Assembly (NCBI RefSeq): GCF_016925635.1
Contig: NZ_CP070490.1
Span: forward strand, 3,664,001 to 3,728,000
DNA from: Lysinibacillus fusiformis
Lineage (GTDB): Bacteria > Bacillota > Bacilli > Bacillales_A > Planococcaceae
Length of the DNA: 64,000 nt
Reading direction: 5' to 3'
Part shown: positions 55,197-64,000 of the stretch, one piece after another
Numbering within the stretch: the first letter of the stretch is position 1
Layout: each line of letters begins with the position of its first letter
The notes under the pieces: generated by a model
The model's input: the letters and a program-made list of their open reading frames with translations, nothing else
Database searches by the model: none
Told to the model about the DNA's origin: nothing
Position numbers and translations under genes: made by a program

Positions 55197-56125
55197 TTCG
55201 TCCAACGGCATTGAAAAAAGGTGACACAATTGGTCTTATTAGTGCTTCTGGAGCCACACCACCAGAAAAGCTGCAGCCTGCTATTGCGACTATTGAAAAG
55301 CTAGGACTGAATGTGGTGGTTGGGGAAACCTGTCACGCAAGACATGGCTATTTAGCAGGCACTGATGATTTACGGGCAGCGGATGTTCATCGTATGTTTG
55401 GAGATCCAACGATTAATGGCATTTTTTGTATACGTGGGGGCTATGGGGCGACGAAAATTTTAGCGCAATTAGACTTTGACATGATTAGCGCCAATCCAAA
55501 AGTATTTGCGGGCTATAGTGATGTGACCGCTTTACATATAGCTTTTAATCAGCTATGTGGCTTTGTAACCTATCATACACCGATGCCATCCACGGAATTT
55601 ATTCGACAGGAGATGGATGACTATACATGGCAGTCGTTCATTCAACAGATTATGGCGAATGAAAAAACGGAGTTCTACCTAGAAAATCCCTCTAACCAGC
55701 CCATGTCCACACTTGTTACTGGAAGAGCCACAGGTCAGCTCATCGGTGGCAACCTAACATTAGTGACGGCTTCACTTGGCACATCTTATGAAATTGATAC
55801 ACGAGATAAAATTCTGTTTTTAGAAGATATCGATGAAACGGAGCAACGGGTGGATCGTATGCTGACACAATTAAAACTGGCAGGAAAGCTAGATGACGTG
55901 GCAGGCATTTTATTGGGAGCTTGGACAAATTGTGGACCTGAAAATCCCGAAAAGCCAGCACATTGCTTATCATTACAAACTATTTTTCAAGAAATTCTAG
56001 TGCCTCTAGGGAAGCCAATTATTGCCGAGTTGACATGTGGTCATTGCTTACCAACGATGTCGCTACCTTTAGGTAGAACTGTCACGATGGATGCGGACAA
56101 TCAGCGCATCCAAGTGGTTGAGTAG
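55193..56125 (+). CDS. ykfA: LD-carboxypeptidase (S66 family, YkfA-like)
   Basis: A 310-residue serine peptidase that removes the C-terminal D-amino acid from muropeptides. The nucleophile is Ser109 in [11 protein letters not shown], with Glu in [10 protein letters not shown] and His in [15 protein letters not shown], as in LdcA. No signal peptide, so it acts on imported peptides. In B. subtilis ykfA follows the dpp genes. It overlaps dppF by four bases. Confidence 0.93.
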   Translation: MIRPTALKKGDTIGLISASGATPPEKLQPAIATIEKLGLNVVVGETCHARHGYLAGTDDLRAADVHRMFGDPTINGIFCIRGGYGATKILAQLDFDMISANPKVFAGYSDVTALHIAFNQLCGFVTYHTPMPSTEFIRQEMDDYTWQSFIQQIMANEKTEFYLENPSNQPMSTLVTGRATGQLIGGNLTLVTASLGTSYEIDTRDKILFLEDIDETEQRVDRMLTQLKLAGKLDDVAGILLGAWTNCGPENPEKPAHCLSLQTIFQEILVPLGKPIIAELTCGHCLPTMSLPLGRTVTMDADNQRIQVVE

Positions 56126-56132
56126 GTGTTCT

Positions 56133-56900
56133 ATGGAGCAGCGGATTACAACACTTATTCAAGAATCGCCCTACAACGTACATTTGTTTATTAAAAATCT
56201 AACAACGAATCAGTTGCTCATTGGTCATCAGCTCGAGGCGTCATTTTCTAGTGCAAGTTTAATCAAAGTGCCGATTCTGTTAGCCTTGCTCTCATATTTA
56301 GAGGAGAATAAACGATCACTTGATTCTACGCTTGCAATTTCACCAACTGATTGGGTGGATTTTAGTGTGATTAGTGAGCAAAGACTTACTCAAAGCACTT
56401 TCTATGAACTTCTTGTTTGGATGATTATTACGAGTGACAATACAGCCACGAATGTCTTAATCGATGTAGTTGGCATGGAATATTTGAATGACTATTTTCA
56501 GCATATCGGTTTACAGGACACGCTGCTACAGCGAAAAATGATGGATGTAGATTGTCTAGCAAAGGGCATAGATAATCGCACATCAGCAAGGGATATGGCA
56601 CATCTTTATACGCGTATCTATCAGCAAGAGCTACTATCACCACCTTACAGTAAACTAGTCATTGCTATTTTAAGTCGTCAGCGTGTACATGACTCCCTAA
56701 AGCGCTATCTAGTAGATGAAGTGCGACTGGCACATAAAACAGGCGGACTCGATACCGTCGATCATGATGTGGGAATATTTTACACTAGCACAGTTGATTA
56801 TAGTACGGGCGTTTTTATAACAAACGTGACGGACAATGATCAGGCGCGCCAACTCATTGGTCGTCTATCAAAAGTTGTCTATGACCAGTTGGTGAAGTGA
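56133..56900 (+). CDS. Cytosolic SxxK serine hydrolase (beta-lactamase fold)
   Basis: A 255-residue protein with the penicillin-recognising motifs: Ser42-Leu-Ile-Lys45, Ser101-Asp-Asn103 and Lys202-Thr-Gly. It lacks the class A Glu-x-x-Leu-Asn motif and has no signal peptide, so it is unlikely to be a secreted beta-lactamase. Context points to a cytosolic D-peptidase or amidase acting on imported peptides. GTAGGTG precedes the ATG at 56133. It lies 7 bp after ykfA. Confidence 0.88.
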   Translation: MEQRITTLIQESPYNVHLFIKNLTTNQLLIGHQLEASFSSASLIKVPILLALLSYLEENKRSLDSTLAISPTDWVDFSVISEQRLTQSTFYELLVWMIITSDNTATNVLIDVVGMEYLNDYFQHIGLQDTLLQRKMMDVDCLAKGIDNRTSARDMAHLYTRIYQQELLSPPYSKLVIAILSRQRVHDSLKRYLVDEVRLAHKTGGLDTVDHDVGIFYTSTVDYSTGVFITNVTDNDQARQLIGRLSKVVYDQLVK

Positions 56901-56913
56901 GAGGGGGACAGGG

Positions 56914-57741
56914 ATGATGGCTATCGTTACAGCCATGATGGCAAGTTTGCATGCCATGCCAGATAAAGCTTCTGAATTAGTCGATGAAGTACTGTATGGG
57001 ATGACCGTAGAGATCGTCAGTGATGTCAATGAAGCTTGGGTTTTTATCCGAACAGCCTATCGTTACGAGGGGTATTGTCAGAGGGCACACTTACTGCAAG
57101 AGGCAACACTTGCATCTACGTGGCAACAAGAAGCACAGCATGTCATTTGTCAAAGCTTTGCCGATGTTTTACAGCAACCACGTATCCAAAGTACAAAGCT
57201 GTTAACGCTAGTAAAAGGCTCATCCATTCGTGTTATGTCAGACGAAGCAGTACCTGAAGAATGGTCAGCCGTACAACTAGTATCAGGACAAACAGGGTAT
57301 GTTCGAACAAAATGGCTACAGCCTAAAATAACAGTACAGTCATTATCGGAGCAGCAGTTCCGAGAAAATGTTGTGGAAACAGCGCTCAGCTATTTAACGG
57401 CCCCTTATCGCTGGGGTGGCAAATCGCCATTCGGTATTGATTGCTCTGGTTTGTGTTCGATGGCCTATCTGTTAAACGGTGTCTATATTTATCGAGATGC
57501 CCGAATAGTAGAGGGCTTCCCGATCGTTAGCATCGACCAAGACCAGATGCAGAAGGGTGATTTAATCTATTTTCCAGGTCATATTGCTTTATATATGGGA
57601 AATGATTTGTATGTCCATTCATCGTTGGGTGGTAATGAAGTAACGGTTAATAGTTTAGATGCCAAACATCCCCTCTATCGACAGGATTTAGCCACGACCA
57701 TACTAGCAGTAGGTACTTTATTTAACGCACAGAAGGACTAG
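56914..57741 (+). CDS. ykfC: NlpC/P60 peptidase with SH3 domains (YkfC-like)
   Basis: A 275-residue gamma-D-glutamyl-L-diamino acid endopeptidase: SH3b-like repeats at about 1-140, then NlpC/P60 with the catalytic Cys177 in FGIDCSGLCS and His223 in PGHIALYMG. No signal peptide, as in YkfC, so it cuts L-Ala-gamma-D-Glu and related peptides in the cytosol. GAGGGGGACAGGG precedes the ATG. It closes the operon. Confidence 0.9.
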   Translation: MMAIVTAMMASLHAMPDKASELVDEVLYGMTVEIVSDVNEAWVFIRTAYRYEGYCQRAHLLQEATLASTWQQEAQHVICQSFADVLQQPRIQSTKLLTLVKGSSIRVMSDEAVPEEWSAVQLVSGQTGYVRTKWLQPKITVQSLSEQQFRENVVETALSYLTAPYRWGGKSPFGIDCSGLCSMAYLLNGVYIYRDARIVEGFPIVSIDQDQMQKGDLIYFPGHIALYMGNDLYVHSSLGGNEVTVNSLDAKHPLYRQDLATTILAVGTLFNAQKD

Positions 57742-58172
57742 CTGAGCTCCCTACTAGAATGATGCTTGAGGGTCATCCCCATTTTCAGGATGATGAACGT
57801 ACTGAGCTGGATCAGTACTAATCCGATGAGCTGCCATAAGCCGATTAAAAATGTACGCATGCATAAATCAAAGGCTGCTTCACCTGGGGGCATATCTGGA
57901 TAGGGCTCTAATTGCCAATAATGCCACACAAAATAACAGGCTAAAGAGGTGCCTTGTCCGACATAGATAAAGACCCAATGAATAGAAGATGCTACTCTTT
58001 GTCGACTACACCATAGCAAGAGGTTCAATAAAATAATAAGCGTGGGGAAAATAATAAGATGAAAAGAACCCTCCGCTATTTTTGTCATGAAATATAGATT
58101 GTAGCTAAGCTGAATCAATGGCAAGAGCACAAGGTTCACGGCGAGAAGACGGAGCAATTGTGTACGCTTCAC
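57738..58172 (-). CDS. Hypothetical four-segment membrane protein
   Basis: A 144-residue protein with about four hydrophobic segments (about 8-28, 37-55, 63-84, 107-130). Not recognised. The start is a GTG with AAAGGACAGG upstream. Its 3' end overlaps the ykfC 3' end by four bases on the opposite strand. Confidence 0.7.
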   Translation of the reverse strand: MKRTQLLRLLAVNLVLLPLIQLSYNLYFMTKIAEGSFHLIIFPTLIILLNLLLWCSRQRVASSIHWVFIYVGQGTSLACYFVWHYWQLEPYPDMPPGEAAFDLCMRTFLIGLWQLIGLVLIQLSTFIILKMGMTLKHHSSRELS

Positions 58173-58232
58173 TGTTTTCCTGTCCTTTCTGTAATTTTAC
58201 ATGAAGACGTTTGCCAAACGGATTAGTTCCAT

Positions 58233-58276
58233 GAGAAAAAACGTCCATACTCGTTGGTGAGTCATGGACGTTTTGG
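58233..58276 (-). terminator. Terminator after the glucosaminidase gene
   Basis: On the minus strand AAAACGTCCATGACTC pairs with GAGTATGGACGTTTT around ACCAAC, followed by TT. Confidence 0.85.
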
Positions 58277-58277
58277 G

Positions 58278-59036
58278 TTAATAATGATAAATATTGAGTT
58301 GTTGGCCTGCCTCCAGTCGATCTGTTCGAAGCTGATTCCATTGTTTCAGTGATGTCACTTTCACATTATAGGCTTCTGCAATCTTCATAAGTGAATCGCC
58401 ATCAGCCACCGTAATGGTTTTCTTATCTTTTACTGGACTATCATATTGTTGCAGGTCATATTTTGCGATCAATGTATTTAATTTTTCATTGTAAGCCGAA
58501 TCAGTTGCATAAGAGCCTGTTAAAAATTTCGTTGCATCTGTATAGACCGTCGTGTTGCTTTTGAAAACGCCTGCGTAAAAATCTTTATTCCAAGAAACCC
58601 CATTTCGCATTAATTTTACATAATCCTGCATGGATGCCTCATAGGAAGGGTATTTGCGGAAGGCAGCCATGATCGTGGAAAGATTGCCTGACCCATCATC
58701 CTCTGTTGTTTCGAGTGTGACGGAATTATTTTGGTAGCTGCCTTTCATACCGAATAGATTATAATTAGGGGCAGAGCCAAGTCCACTTTGCCCATGCTCA
58801 CTTTCTAGAATTGCCTGAGCAATCATCACGGATGCATATAAGTCATTGTCAGCACCAAGATCTCGTGCCGTTTCTGCAATCTCACCGATAAACTCTTCCA
58901 CACTTGGACGATCATCAATAACCACAGACTCTTCTCTTTCAGTCGTATTAAATAACTGTGTCACCATATAAAACGAAATACAAATAACAACAACGGCAAT
59001 CATAAGTCCTTTAAAAAAATTTAGCACGTATTTCAT
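58278..59036 (-). CDS. N-acetylglucosaminidase with LysM domain (LytG/FlgJ type)
   Basis: A 252-residue cell-wall hydrolase: N-terminal membrane anchor (about 8-28), glucosaminidase domain at about 48-195 (AQAILESEHGQSGLG holds the catalytic Glu, NYNLFGMKGSY follows), and a C-terminal LysM at about 205-250 (ITVADGDSLMKIAEAYNVKV). It would trim glycan strands outside the membrane. The ATG has GGGAGGGAGATG upstream. Confidence 0.93.
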   Translation of the reverse strand: MKYVLNFFKGLMIAVVVICISFYMVTQLFNTTEREESVVIDDRPSVEEFIGEIAETARDLGADNDLYASVMIAQAILESEHGQSGLGSAPNYNLFGMKGSYQNNSVTLETTEDDGSGNLSTIMAAFRKYPSYEASMQDYVKLMRNGVSWNKDFYAGVFKSNTTVYTDATKFLTGSYATDSAYNEKLNTLIAKYDLQQYDSPVKDKKTITVADGDSLMKIAEAYNVKVTSLKQWNQLRTDRLEAGQQLNIYHY

Positions 59037-59166
59037 TGTAGCTGGATGTTGGTCGTGACCACATCTCCCTCCCTTCTATTAAAAGTTTAGCTATCTCTCA
59101 TTATTACAGAGAGTGAAAGAGATGTATAGTTGAATAGACTTCATCATTAATAGAACGTTTCTTGCC

Positions 59167-60555
59167 TTAATTAGTTCCGATATCTATCTTAAAATTCTGA
59201 GACATAAATTGTTTGAATATCTCAAAATATCGCTCGGACGCTTCCCATTGTGTCGTGTTCAAATAGGATAGCTCTTGACGACCAACATCGTTAGGAGGCT
59301 GATAATGACGGGAAACATAGGTTTCATTTTCGAGCGTATAAAAATAATAGGCTTCGTCAGGCGTCTGAATTTCAATACGAGCATGTATACTATCACCATC
59401 CTCATCTAAATAGGCTTGACGGAAGCTATAGCATTTGGAACCATCCCAGAATCCATCATGCTCCTCGTCTAAATCCTGAATTGCAGGATGCTGGAACATT
59501 TGGTGTACATCTCGCACCTCGATTGTATGCAAGTAAAGCTCTGCTACATTGATGCAAGTTAACAGCATCAGCCAGTGCTCCTGAATATCCACTAAATGCT
59601 CCTGTGATGATTCTGTAATATCCCACCATTCAGCTTCTTCATCTAGCGTTTTTGTCAGGAGGGAGACGGATTGATCATCATTAAGCCAAATAAAATAGTG
59701 ACACTGTGCGGTCTTCATATAAACACTGTCATTGCGTACATCACCATCAGCATTGGTATGTGCACGCTGGATCATGAAATAAACATCCTGTTCCGTCAAA
59801 TCGAATGAAGGATTGTCAGGTGTCATCAGAATACATGAAGTCAGCTTTAGTATGTTTTCCGCATTAATCGAAGGGTGCGTGAAATAAATAGGAGATGCTA
59901 TTGTCCTTTGAGGAACGCTTGTAAATTGAGTGAGTGCGGAACGTCCTTCTTTAAGAATTTGCACAAGTGAAGTGAAGGAAAAGCCGATGTCATCCTCATC
60001 CTCAGGAAAAAATATCTCTTCTATTAAAATGTCTTCAATACGGATAGGGAGTTCCTGAAAAACGCCATCTCCGTGCCATATATTTACGATACAAGGAATC
60101 GACTTCTTGCCCTTTACGCTGATGCGATACTCATCATCCTGAACCAATATTGCTGCCTGAAGATTGCCATTCACAATCGTTTCGCCATGATTGTATGAGC
60201 CACATAAAATATTCTCGACCGTCAGATGCCCGTGCACATAGATTTCCTGACCACCTATTGCTATATTTTTAGCCATTACATTGCCCATCACCATCAGCCC
60301 AATTGCACCATCTGTCTCTAAATTATAGAGGGTGTCTACGGTTAAATGGCCATTGATGAAAATGAGAATGGTCTTGTCCTGCTGTGGAAAAGGCATATCC
60401 CAGTCCAAATTAAGGGAGGAGAGTGTCAAATCGCCCTCATAGTACGCTACTAGATCATCTTCACTAAAATCCTTGTAAAACTTTGCCCACCAAGAGTCTG
60501 CTGGAAACCTTTGAGCTAGTTGTGAAATCGCCATAAACTGAAAGCCATTATACAT
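59167..60555 (-). CDS. Hypothetical protein with N-terminal beta-helix-like repeats
   Basis: A 462-residue soluble acidic protein. About residues 60-170 hold short hydrophobic repeats (GHLTVDTLYN, GNVMAKNIAI, GHLTVENILC, GNLQAAILVQ), the pattern of a right-handed beta-helix as in polymer-forming (bactofilin-like) proteins. The C-terminal 250 residues are not recognised. GAGAGGTCGTGACCT precedes the ATG. It is divergent from the MoxR gene with a 146-bp gap. Role unknown. Confidence 0.72.
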   Translation of the reverse strand: MYNGFQFMAISQLAQRFPADSWWAKFYKDFSEDDLVAYYEGDLTLSSLNLDWDMPFPQQDKTILIFINGHLTVDTLYNLETDGAIGLMVMGNVMAKNIAIGGQEIYVHGHLTVENILCGSYNHGETIVNGNLQAAILVQDDEYRISVKGKKSIPCIVNIWHGDGVFQELPIRIEDILIEEIFFPEDEDDIGFSFTSLVQILKEGRSALTQFTSVPQRTIASPIYFTHPSINAENILKLTSCILMTPDNPSFDLTEQDVYFMIQRAHTNADGDVRNDSVYMKTAQCHYFIWLNDDQSVSLLTKTLDEEAEWWDITESSQEHLVDIQEHWLMLLTCINVAELYLHTIEVRDVHQMFQHPAIQDLDEEHDGFWDGSKCYSFRQAYLDEDGDSIHARIEIQTPDEAYYFYTLENETYVSRHYQPPNDVGRQELSYLNTTQWEASERYFEIFKQFMSQNFKIDIGTN

Positions 60556-60701
60556 AGGTCACGACCTCTCTATTACAATTTTTATTATCTTCTCACAGCA
60601 AGTAATTGACAGTCAATTTCATAGAATGGTAGAGACAAGAATAATTTCATAGAAAATGGTATTATTAACCTTTAAAACAATGAGTTGAAAGGGAGTTTTG
60701 A

Positions 60702-61760
60702 TTGAATACGATTTTTAGTGTTACACAAAAACAACTATATGATTTTCTACTGAATGTAGCGACAATCAGACCGGTCTTTATTTGGGGAGCACCTGGCATT
60801 GGGAAATCCGCGATTGTTGAAAATTTCGCTAGTGAATTAGGCTTGCCCTGTGTGTCGTTATTGGGCAGTCAGCTAGCACCTGAGGATATTATTGGTGTTC
60901 CACAGATTAAGGATGGCTACAGTGTTTTTTGTCCACCTAAAATGATTGCACGCGATGAACCTTATTGCCTTTTTTTAGATGAATTAAATGCTTGCTCACA
61001 GGAAGTACAAAAAGCGTTTTATAGTCTTATTCATGAACGCAGAATTGGAGAGTTTAGATTGCCAGAGGGCACGATTGTTATTGGTGCAGGCAATCGAGCG
61101 CAGGATAACGCGATTGTTAAACCGATGTCCTCCGCATTAATCAATCGGATGGTCCATGTTCAGCTTAGGGCATCGCATAAGGATTGGCTTGAATGGGCCT
61201 ATGCACATGAACTACATCCATATGTGATTGAGTATATTCAAATGCGTCCCGATCATTTATGGAACGAACCACCGAAAACAGAAGAACCCTTCTCCACACC
61301 TCGTTCATGGCATATGCTAAGTGATTGTTTGTATGCATACGGTAACAGCTTGCAAGAACAAACTATCGATCTCTTAGCAAGTAGCTGCCTATCTGCGCAT
61401 ACTGCCAGTCAATTTAAAGCCTTTATCAAGCAAGTGCGAAGTAAATATGATCTCGCCAAAATTATCCAAGGAGAATTACGTTGGCCCGATCAACCAGAAG
61501 AAAGAGATTTGCTTTATTTCATGGCACAATCCTTCCGTGCTCAGTTACTGAAGGAGCTTCCGAACGAGCATACGACTTTGAAGGGAAATCAACGGCAATT
61601 AGCCTTTCGTGCCAAGGACTTGATCAAGGACCTATCATCCATCAGCTTAGAAATTGCACAGATGGTTGTGTCAGAGCAAAAGGGTGAAGCCTTACCTGCC
61701 TGGTTTATGCTGGAGGTTATCCGAGATTTACCACGTTTAGTAGCCAAAAAGGACGGTTAG
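60702..61760 (+). CDS. MoxR-type AAA+ ATPase
   Basis: A 352-residue AAA+ ATPase of the MoxR/YehL kind. Walker A is GAPGIGKSA at about 28-36, Walker B FLDELNAC at about 91-98, and the sensor Asn is in VIGAGNRAQD. It starts with TTG at 60702 after AGGGAG. The VWA-type partner starts four bases after its stop. MoxR and VWA pairs act together as chaperones that insert cofactors or mature complexes; the client here is unknown. Confidence 0.92.
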   Translation: MNTIFSVTQKQLYDFLLNVATIRPVFIWGAPGIGKSAIVENFASELGLPCVSLLGSQLAPEDIIGVPQIKDGYSVFCPPKMIARDEPYCLFLDELNACSQEVQKAFYSLIHERRIGEFRLPEGTIVIGAGNRAQDNAIVKPMSSALINRMVHVQLRASHKDWLEWAYAHELHPYVIEYIQMRPDHLWNEPPKTEEPFSTPRSWHMLSDCLYAYGNSLQEQTIDLLASSCLSAHTASQFKAFIKQVRSKYDLAKIIQGELRWPDQPEERDLLYFMAQSFRAQLLKELPNEHTTLKGNQRQLAFRAKDLIKDLSSISLEIAQMVVSEQKGEALPAWFMLEVIRDLPRLVAKKDG

Positions 61761-61763
61761 CTT

Positions 61764-63560
61764 ATGGCCAAAAAAAAGAAAGCATCACAGCAGGAGCATA
61801 AAAATGAGAAAGCCATTGCACGTGGGCATGACATTGTCTGTACACATCCCCTGTTCGAGGCGTTAGGACATGCTGTTTACATGCAATACGAAAGTATGCC
61901 ACAAAAGGATTGGGCTTACGTTACAAGCGCAGGTGTCATCTATGTGAATCAGGATAAAAAAGGACAGCCAAATGAATGGGCTTATGTGATAGCGCATTGT
62001 TTGCTACACCTTGGCTTGCATCATCATCAACCAAAAGAGCAGCAGGAGCTTTGGAATATCGCCTGTGACTGCTATATAACAAAGTTTTTAGCAGAGCTAA
62101 AATTTGGTCAAGCCCCAAAGGAAATGAGTAATCCACTTTTTGAAGCCTTTAGCTCTGAGGAAAAATTGTATGATAGATTTTTACGCGAAGGTGTACCAAA
62201 CGATTTGAAAGGCTATAGTACAATGCCAGGACAAGTGGATTTTGTTATTTCACAAAATAAAACAGGCTATCTTTATCGAGGCAATAGTAATTTCGCCGCG
62301 TTATTTGCAGAAGGCTTATCGAAAGCAGTGCAAAGTGCCATCCGGGTAGCAGGTGGGGTAGAAAATACATTAGGAGGCACAACGAGGGTAACACAAGCAC
62401 AGCGCGCAAAGGCTTGGTTTATGAGTTCCTATCCCTTATTTGGTGCTTTAGCAGCTGACTTTACAATAATTGAAGATCCACTTATTTGTACAAGAATGGA
62501 TATCTCAGTCGCGGCCATTGCAGTGGAAACAAAGGAGATTTACTTGAATACGGCCGTGGGCATGACCGATGAGGAAATGCGGTTTTTACTGGCACACGAA
62601 CTACTTCATGCGGGATTAAGCCATGCGACACGCAGACAAGGACGTGATCCCTATTTATGGAATGTTGCTTGTGATTATGTTATCAATGGCTGGCTCATCG
62701 ATATGAAAATCGGCGAGATGCCAGCATTTGGCGGGTTATATGATCCAGCATTAAAAGGGCTCTCGGCAGAATCTATTTATGATCGCATTGTTACGGATAT
62801 TAGGGTGTATCGCAAATTAAGAACCTTTCGAGGGCAGGGCATAGGAGATATGATCGAAACGAATCCACCAGACTTTTGGGAAGGCAAGGTAGGCGTGGAT
62901 TTGGATGCTTTTTATAAAAGGGCATTAAGTCAAGGGTTAAGCTATCATATGACTCAAGAGAGAGGATACTTGCCACAAGGGCTCATTGAGGAAATTCGTA
63001 GCCTAGCACAGCCTCCTATTGCTTGGGATGTGGCATTAGCCAAATGGTTTGATCGGATGTTTCAACCAATAGAGAAAGTGAGAACGTATGCACGCCCAAG
63101 TAGAAGGCAAGCATCGACACCGGATATCGCTCGACCAAGATGGATTCATCAAAGCGGAGAGGAAGATGGGCGCACTTTCGCAGTCCTTATTGATACATCA
63201 GGCTCCATGGATCGCCTCCTACTAGGAAAAGCACTCGGCACAATAGCGAGCTATAGCATCACTAGAGATGTTCCCTTTGTTCGCGTTATATTTTGTGATG
63301 CTGTTGCCTATGACACAGGCTATCTAGCACCTGAAGAACTATTAACGAAAGTGAAAGTAAGAGGTAGAGGCGGCACGGTATTACAGCCTGGTATACAGCT
63401 ACTTGAAGAAGCACAGGATTTTCCCAAGGATGGTCCTATCCTGATTATTACAGATGGTCAATGTGATCGTTTAGCCATTAAAAGAGAGCATGCCTTCGTA
63501 CTACCACAAGGGGCCAAGCTACCATTTGTGCCCAAAGGCGAGGTATTTAGAATGAAATAG
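61764..63560 (+). CDS. VWA-like protein with two metallopeptidase-type repeats (DUF2201)
   Basis: A 598-residue protein. Two related domains are seen: HCLLH at 78-82 followed by LWNIACDCYI, and HELLH at 278-282 followed by LWNVACDYVI, exactly 200 residues apart. The second keeps the HExxH zinc motif; the first has Cys for Glu and is probably inactive. The C-terminal part is a VWA domain with the MIDAS motif DTSGS (about 473) and ITDGQCD. It is the partner of the MoxR ATPase. ATG at 61764 overlaps no gene. Confidence 0.9.
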   Translation: MAKKKKASQQEHKNEKAIARGHDIVCTHPLFEALGHAVYMQYESMPQKDWAYVTSAGVIYVNQDKKGQPNEWAYVIAHCLLHLGLHHHQPKEQQELWNIACDCYITKFLAELKFGQAPKEMSNPLFEAFSSEEKLYDRFLREGVPNDLKGYSTMPGQVDFVISQNKTGYLYRGNSNFAALFAEGLSKAVQSAIRVAGGVENTLGGTTRVTQAQRAKAWFMSSYPLFGALAADFTIIEDPLICTRMDISVAAIAVETKEIYLNTAVGMTDEEMRFLLAHELLHAGLSHATRRQGRDPYLWNVACDYVINGWLIDMKIGEMPAFGGLYDPALKGLSAESIYDRIVTDIRVYRKLRTFRGQGIGDMIETNPPDFWEGKVGVDLDAFYKRALSQGLSYHMTQERGYLPQGLIEEIRSLAQPPIAWDVALAKWFDRMFQPIEKVRTYARPSRRQASTPDIARPRWIHQSGEEDGRTFAVLIDTSGSMDRLLLGKALGTIASYSITRDVPFVRVIFCDAVAYDTGYLAPEELLTKVKVRGRGGTVLQPGIQLLEEAQDFPKDGPILIITDGQCDRLAIKREHAFVLPQGAKLPFVPKGEVFRMK

Positions 63561-63652
63561 CTTCACCTATCTACAAATGTTTGAAATGAATTTTGTTGGT
63601 GAAATATAAAAAGTGAACGCACTTCATGAGCAAATTCTAAAGGAGATGACAG

Positions 63653-64000
63653 ATGATTACATTTGATAATGTCTCAAAACAATATGATAACGACCAAATA
63701 GCTGTCAAAGAACTAAATGTAGAAATTAAAAAGGGTGAATTCTTTGTTATTATCGGTCCTAGTGGATGTGGCAAAACGACTTTATTAAAGATGATTAATC
63801 GATTAATCCCCTTAACAGCAGGCACCATCTGGATTAATGATAAAAGAATTAGCGATTATAATATCCATGAGCTGCGTTGGAGTATCGGCTATGTACTACA
63901 GCAAATCGCCCTTTTTCCACATATGACGATTGAAGAAAACATTGCCATTGTGCCAGAGTTGAAGAAATGGAGTAAAAAGAAAATCCATCAGCGAGTGGAC
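63653..64000 (+). CDS. Osmoprotectant-type ABC ATPase, N-terminal part (cut by window edge)
   Basis: The first 116 codons of an ABC ATPase like OpuCA/ProV or the ergothioneine/choline group. Walker A GPSGCGKTT and the Q-loop GYVLQQIALFPHMTI are seen. AAAGGAG precedes the ATG. The rest is outside the window, so the CBS domains that would separate OpuCA from relatives cannot be checked. Confidence 0.85.
   Translation, partial: MITFDNVSKQYDNDQIAVKELNVEIKKGEFFVIIGPSGCGKTTLLKMINRLIPLTAGTIWINDKRISDYNIHELRWSIGYVLQQIALFPHMTIEENIAIVPELKKWSKKKIHQRVD

Overview
The window is a low-GC Firmicutes chromosome segment of Bacillaceae/Planococcaceae type. It looks most like Lysinibacillus or a close relative, an inference from gene families and style, not from a database search. 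Supporting signs are AGGAGG-type ribosome binding sites with many TTG and GTG starts, a proline T-box on proBA, and Bacillus-type gene sets: lutABC/lutR, ccdA-yneI-yneJ-yneK, and a dpp/ykf-like D-peptide operon. No rRNA, tRNA, prophage, CRISPR array or plasmid function was seen.

Layout. 1-1800: proBA on the minus strand under a proline T-box. 1900-9670: a LysE-type exporter with a DUF1835 protein, a LysR regulator divergent from a carboxylesterase, a BrnQ-type transporter, and an SDR dehydrogenase divergent from a TetR regulator. 9666-9966: first GGATAG tandem array. 10014-15589: a TetR-controlled ABC-2 permease, then a PadR, two DUF2812 proteins and a NatAB-like ABC exporter. 15700-22250: a TelA-family protein, a Fur-box gene for a coiled-coil/HTH protein, rarD, two small decayed genes, and a MutS2 paralogue without a Smr domain. 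22295-24962: an XRE/TPR regulator divergent from an MFS transporter, with three matching palindromes between them. 24965-25545: two related structured repeats between duplicated terminator hairpins. 25545-29679: lutABC, lutR and a gene remnant. 29802-34190: ccdA-yneI-ccdC and yneK, separated by the second GGATAG array, into which an IS256-family element has inserted. 34300-41105: a DUF1659/DUF2922/YvrJ cassette, SCO lipoprotein, ECF sigma factor with its membrane partner, DinB-like protein, a frameshifted gene with a possible His-Cys hydrolase fold, a membrane protein and a chemoreceptor. 41272-44672: second chemoreceptor and an alanine/Na+ symporter. 44898-57741: racemase and P1 peptidase, then vanX-like, dppA, a 42-bp repeat array, dppE-B-C-D-F, and three cytosolic peptide/muropeptide hydrolases. 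57738-64000: two unrelated minus genes, a beta-helix-like protein, a MoxR ATPase with a VWA/metallopeptidase-like partner, and the start of an osmoprotectant-type ABC ATPase.

How the genes work together. The 46.9-57.7 kb block looks like one import-and-digest pathway for D-amino-acid-containing peptides: a binding protein and permease take up peptides, and a D-aminopeptidase, VanX-type dipeptidase, LD-carboxypeptidase, SxxK hydrolase and NlpC/P60 peptidase, all without signal peptides, would cut them inside the cell. The racemase and P1 peptidase just upstream fit the same theme. The lut genes oxidise L-lactate under LutR, for which two matching operators are visible.

The most unusual content is non-coding. 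There are three long tandem arrays directly 3' of genes. Two share a GGATAG core every 21 bp in an 82-bp higher-order cycle (21+21+21+19). The third has a 42-bp unit with a TGATCA palindrome and a CTCAC-N6-GTGAG hairpin. Core spacings of 21 and 42 bp are whole numbers of helical turns, which suggests a phased protein-binding or structural role. I do not recognise these arrays as a described element.
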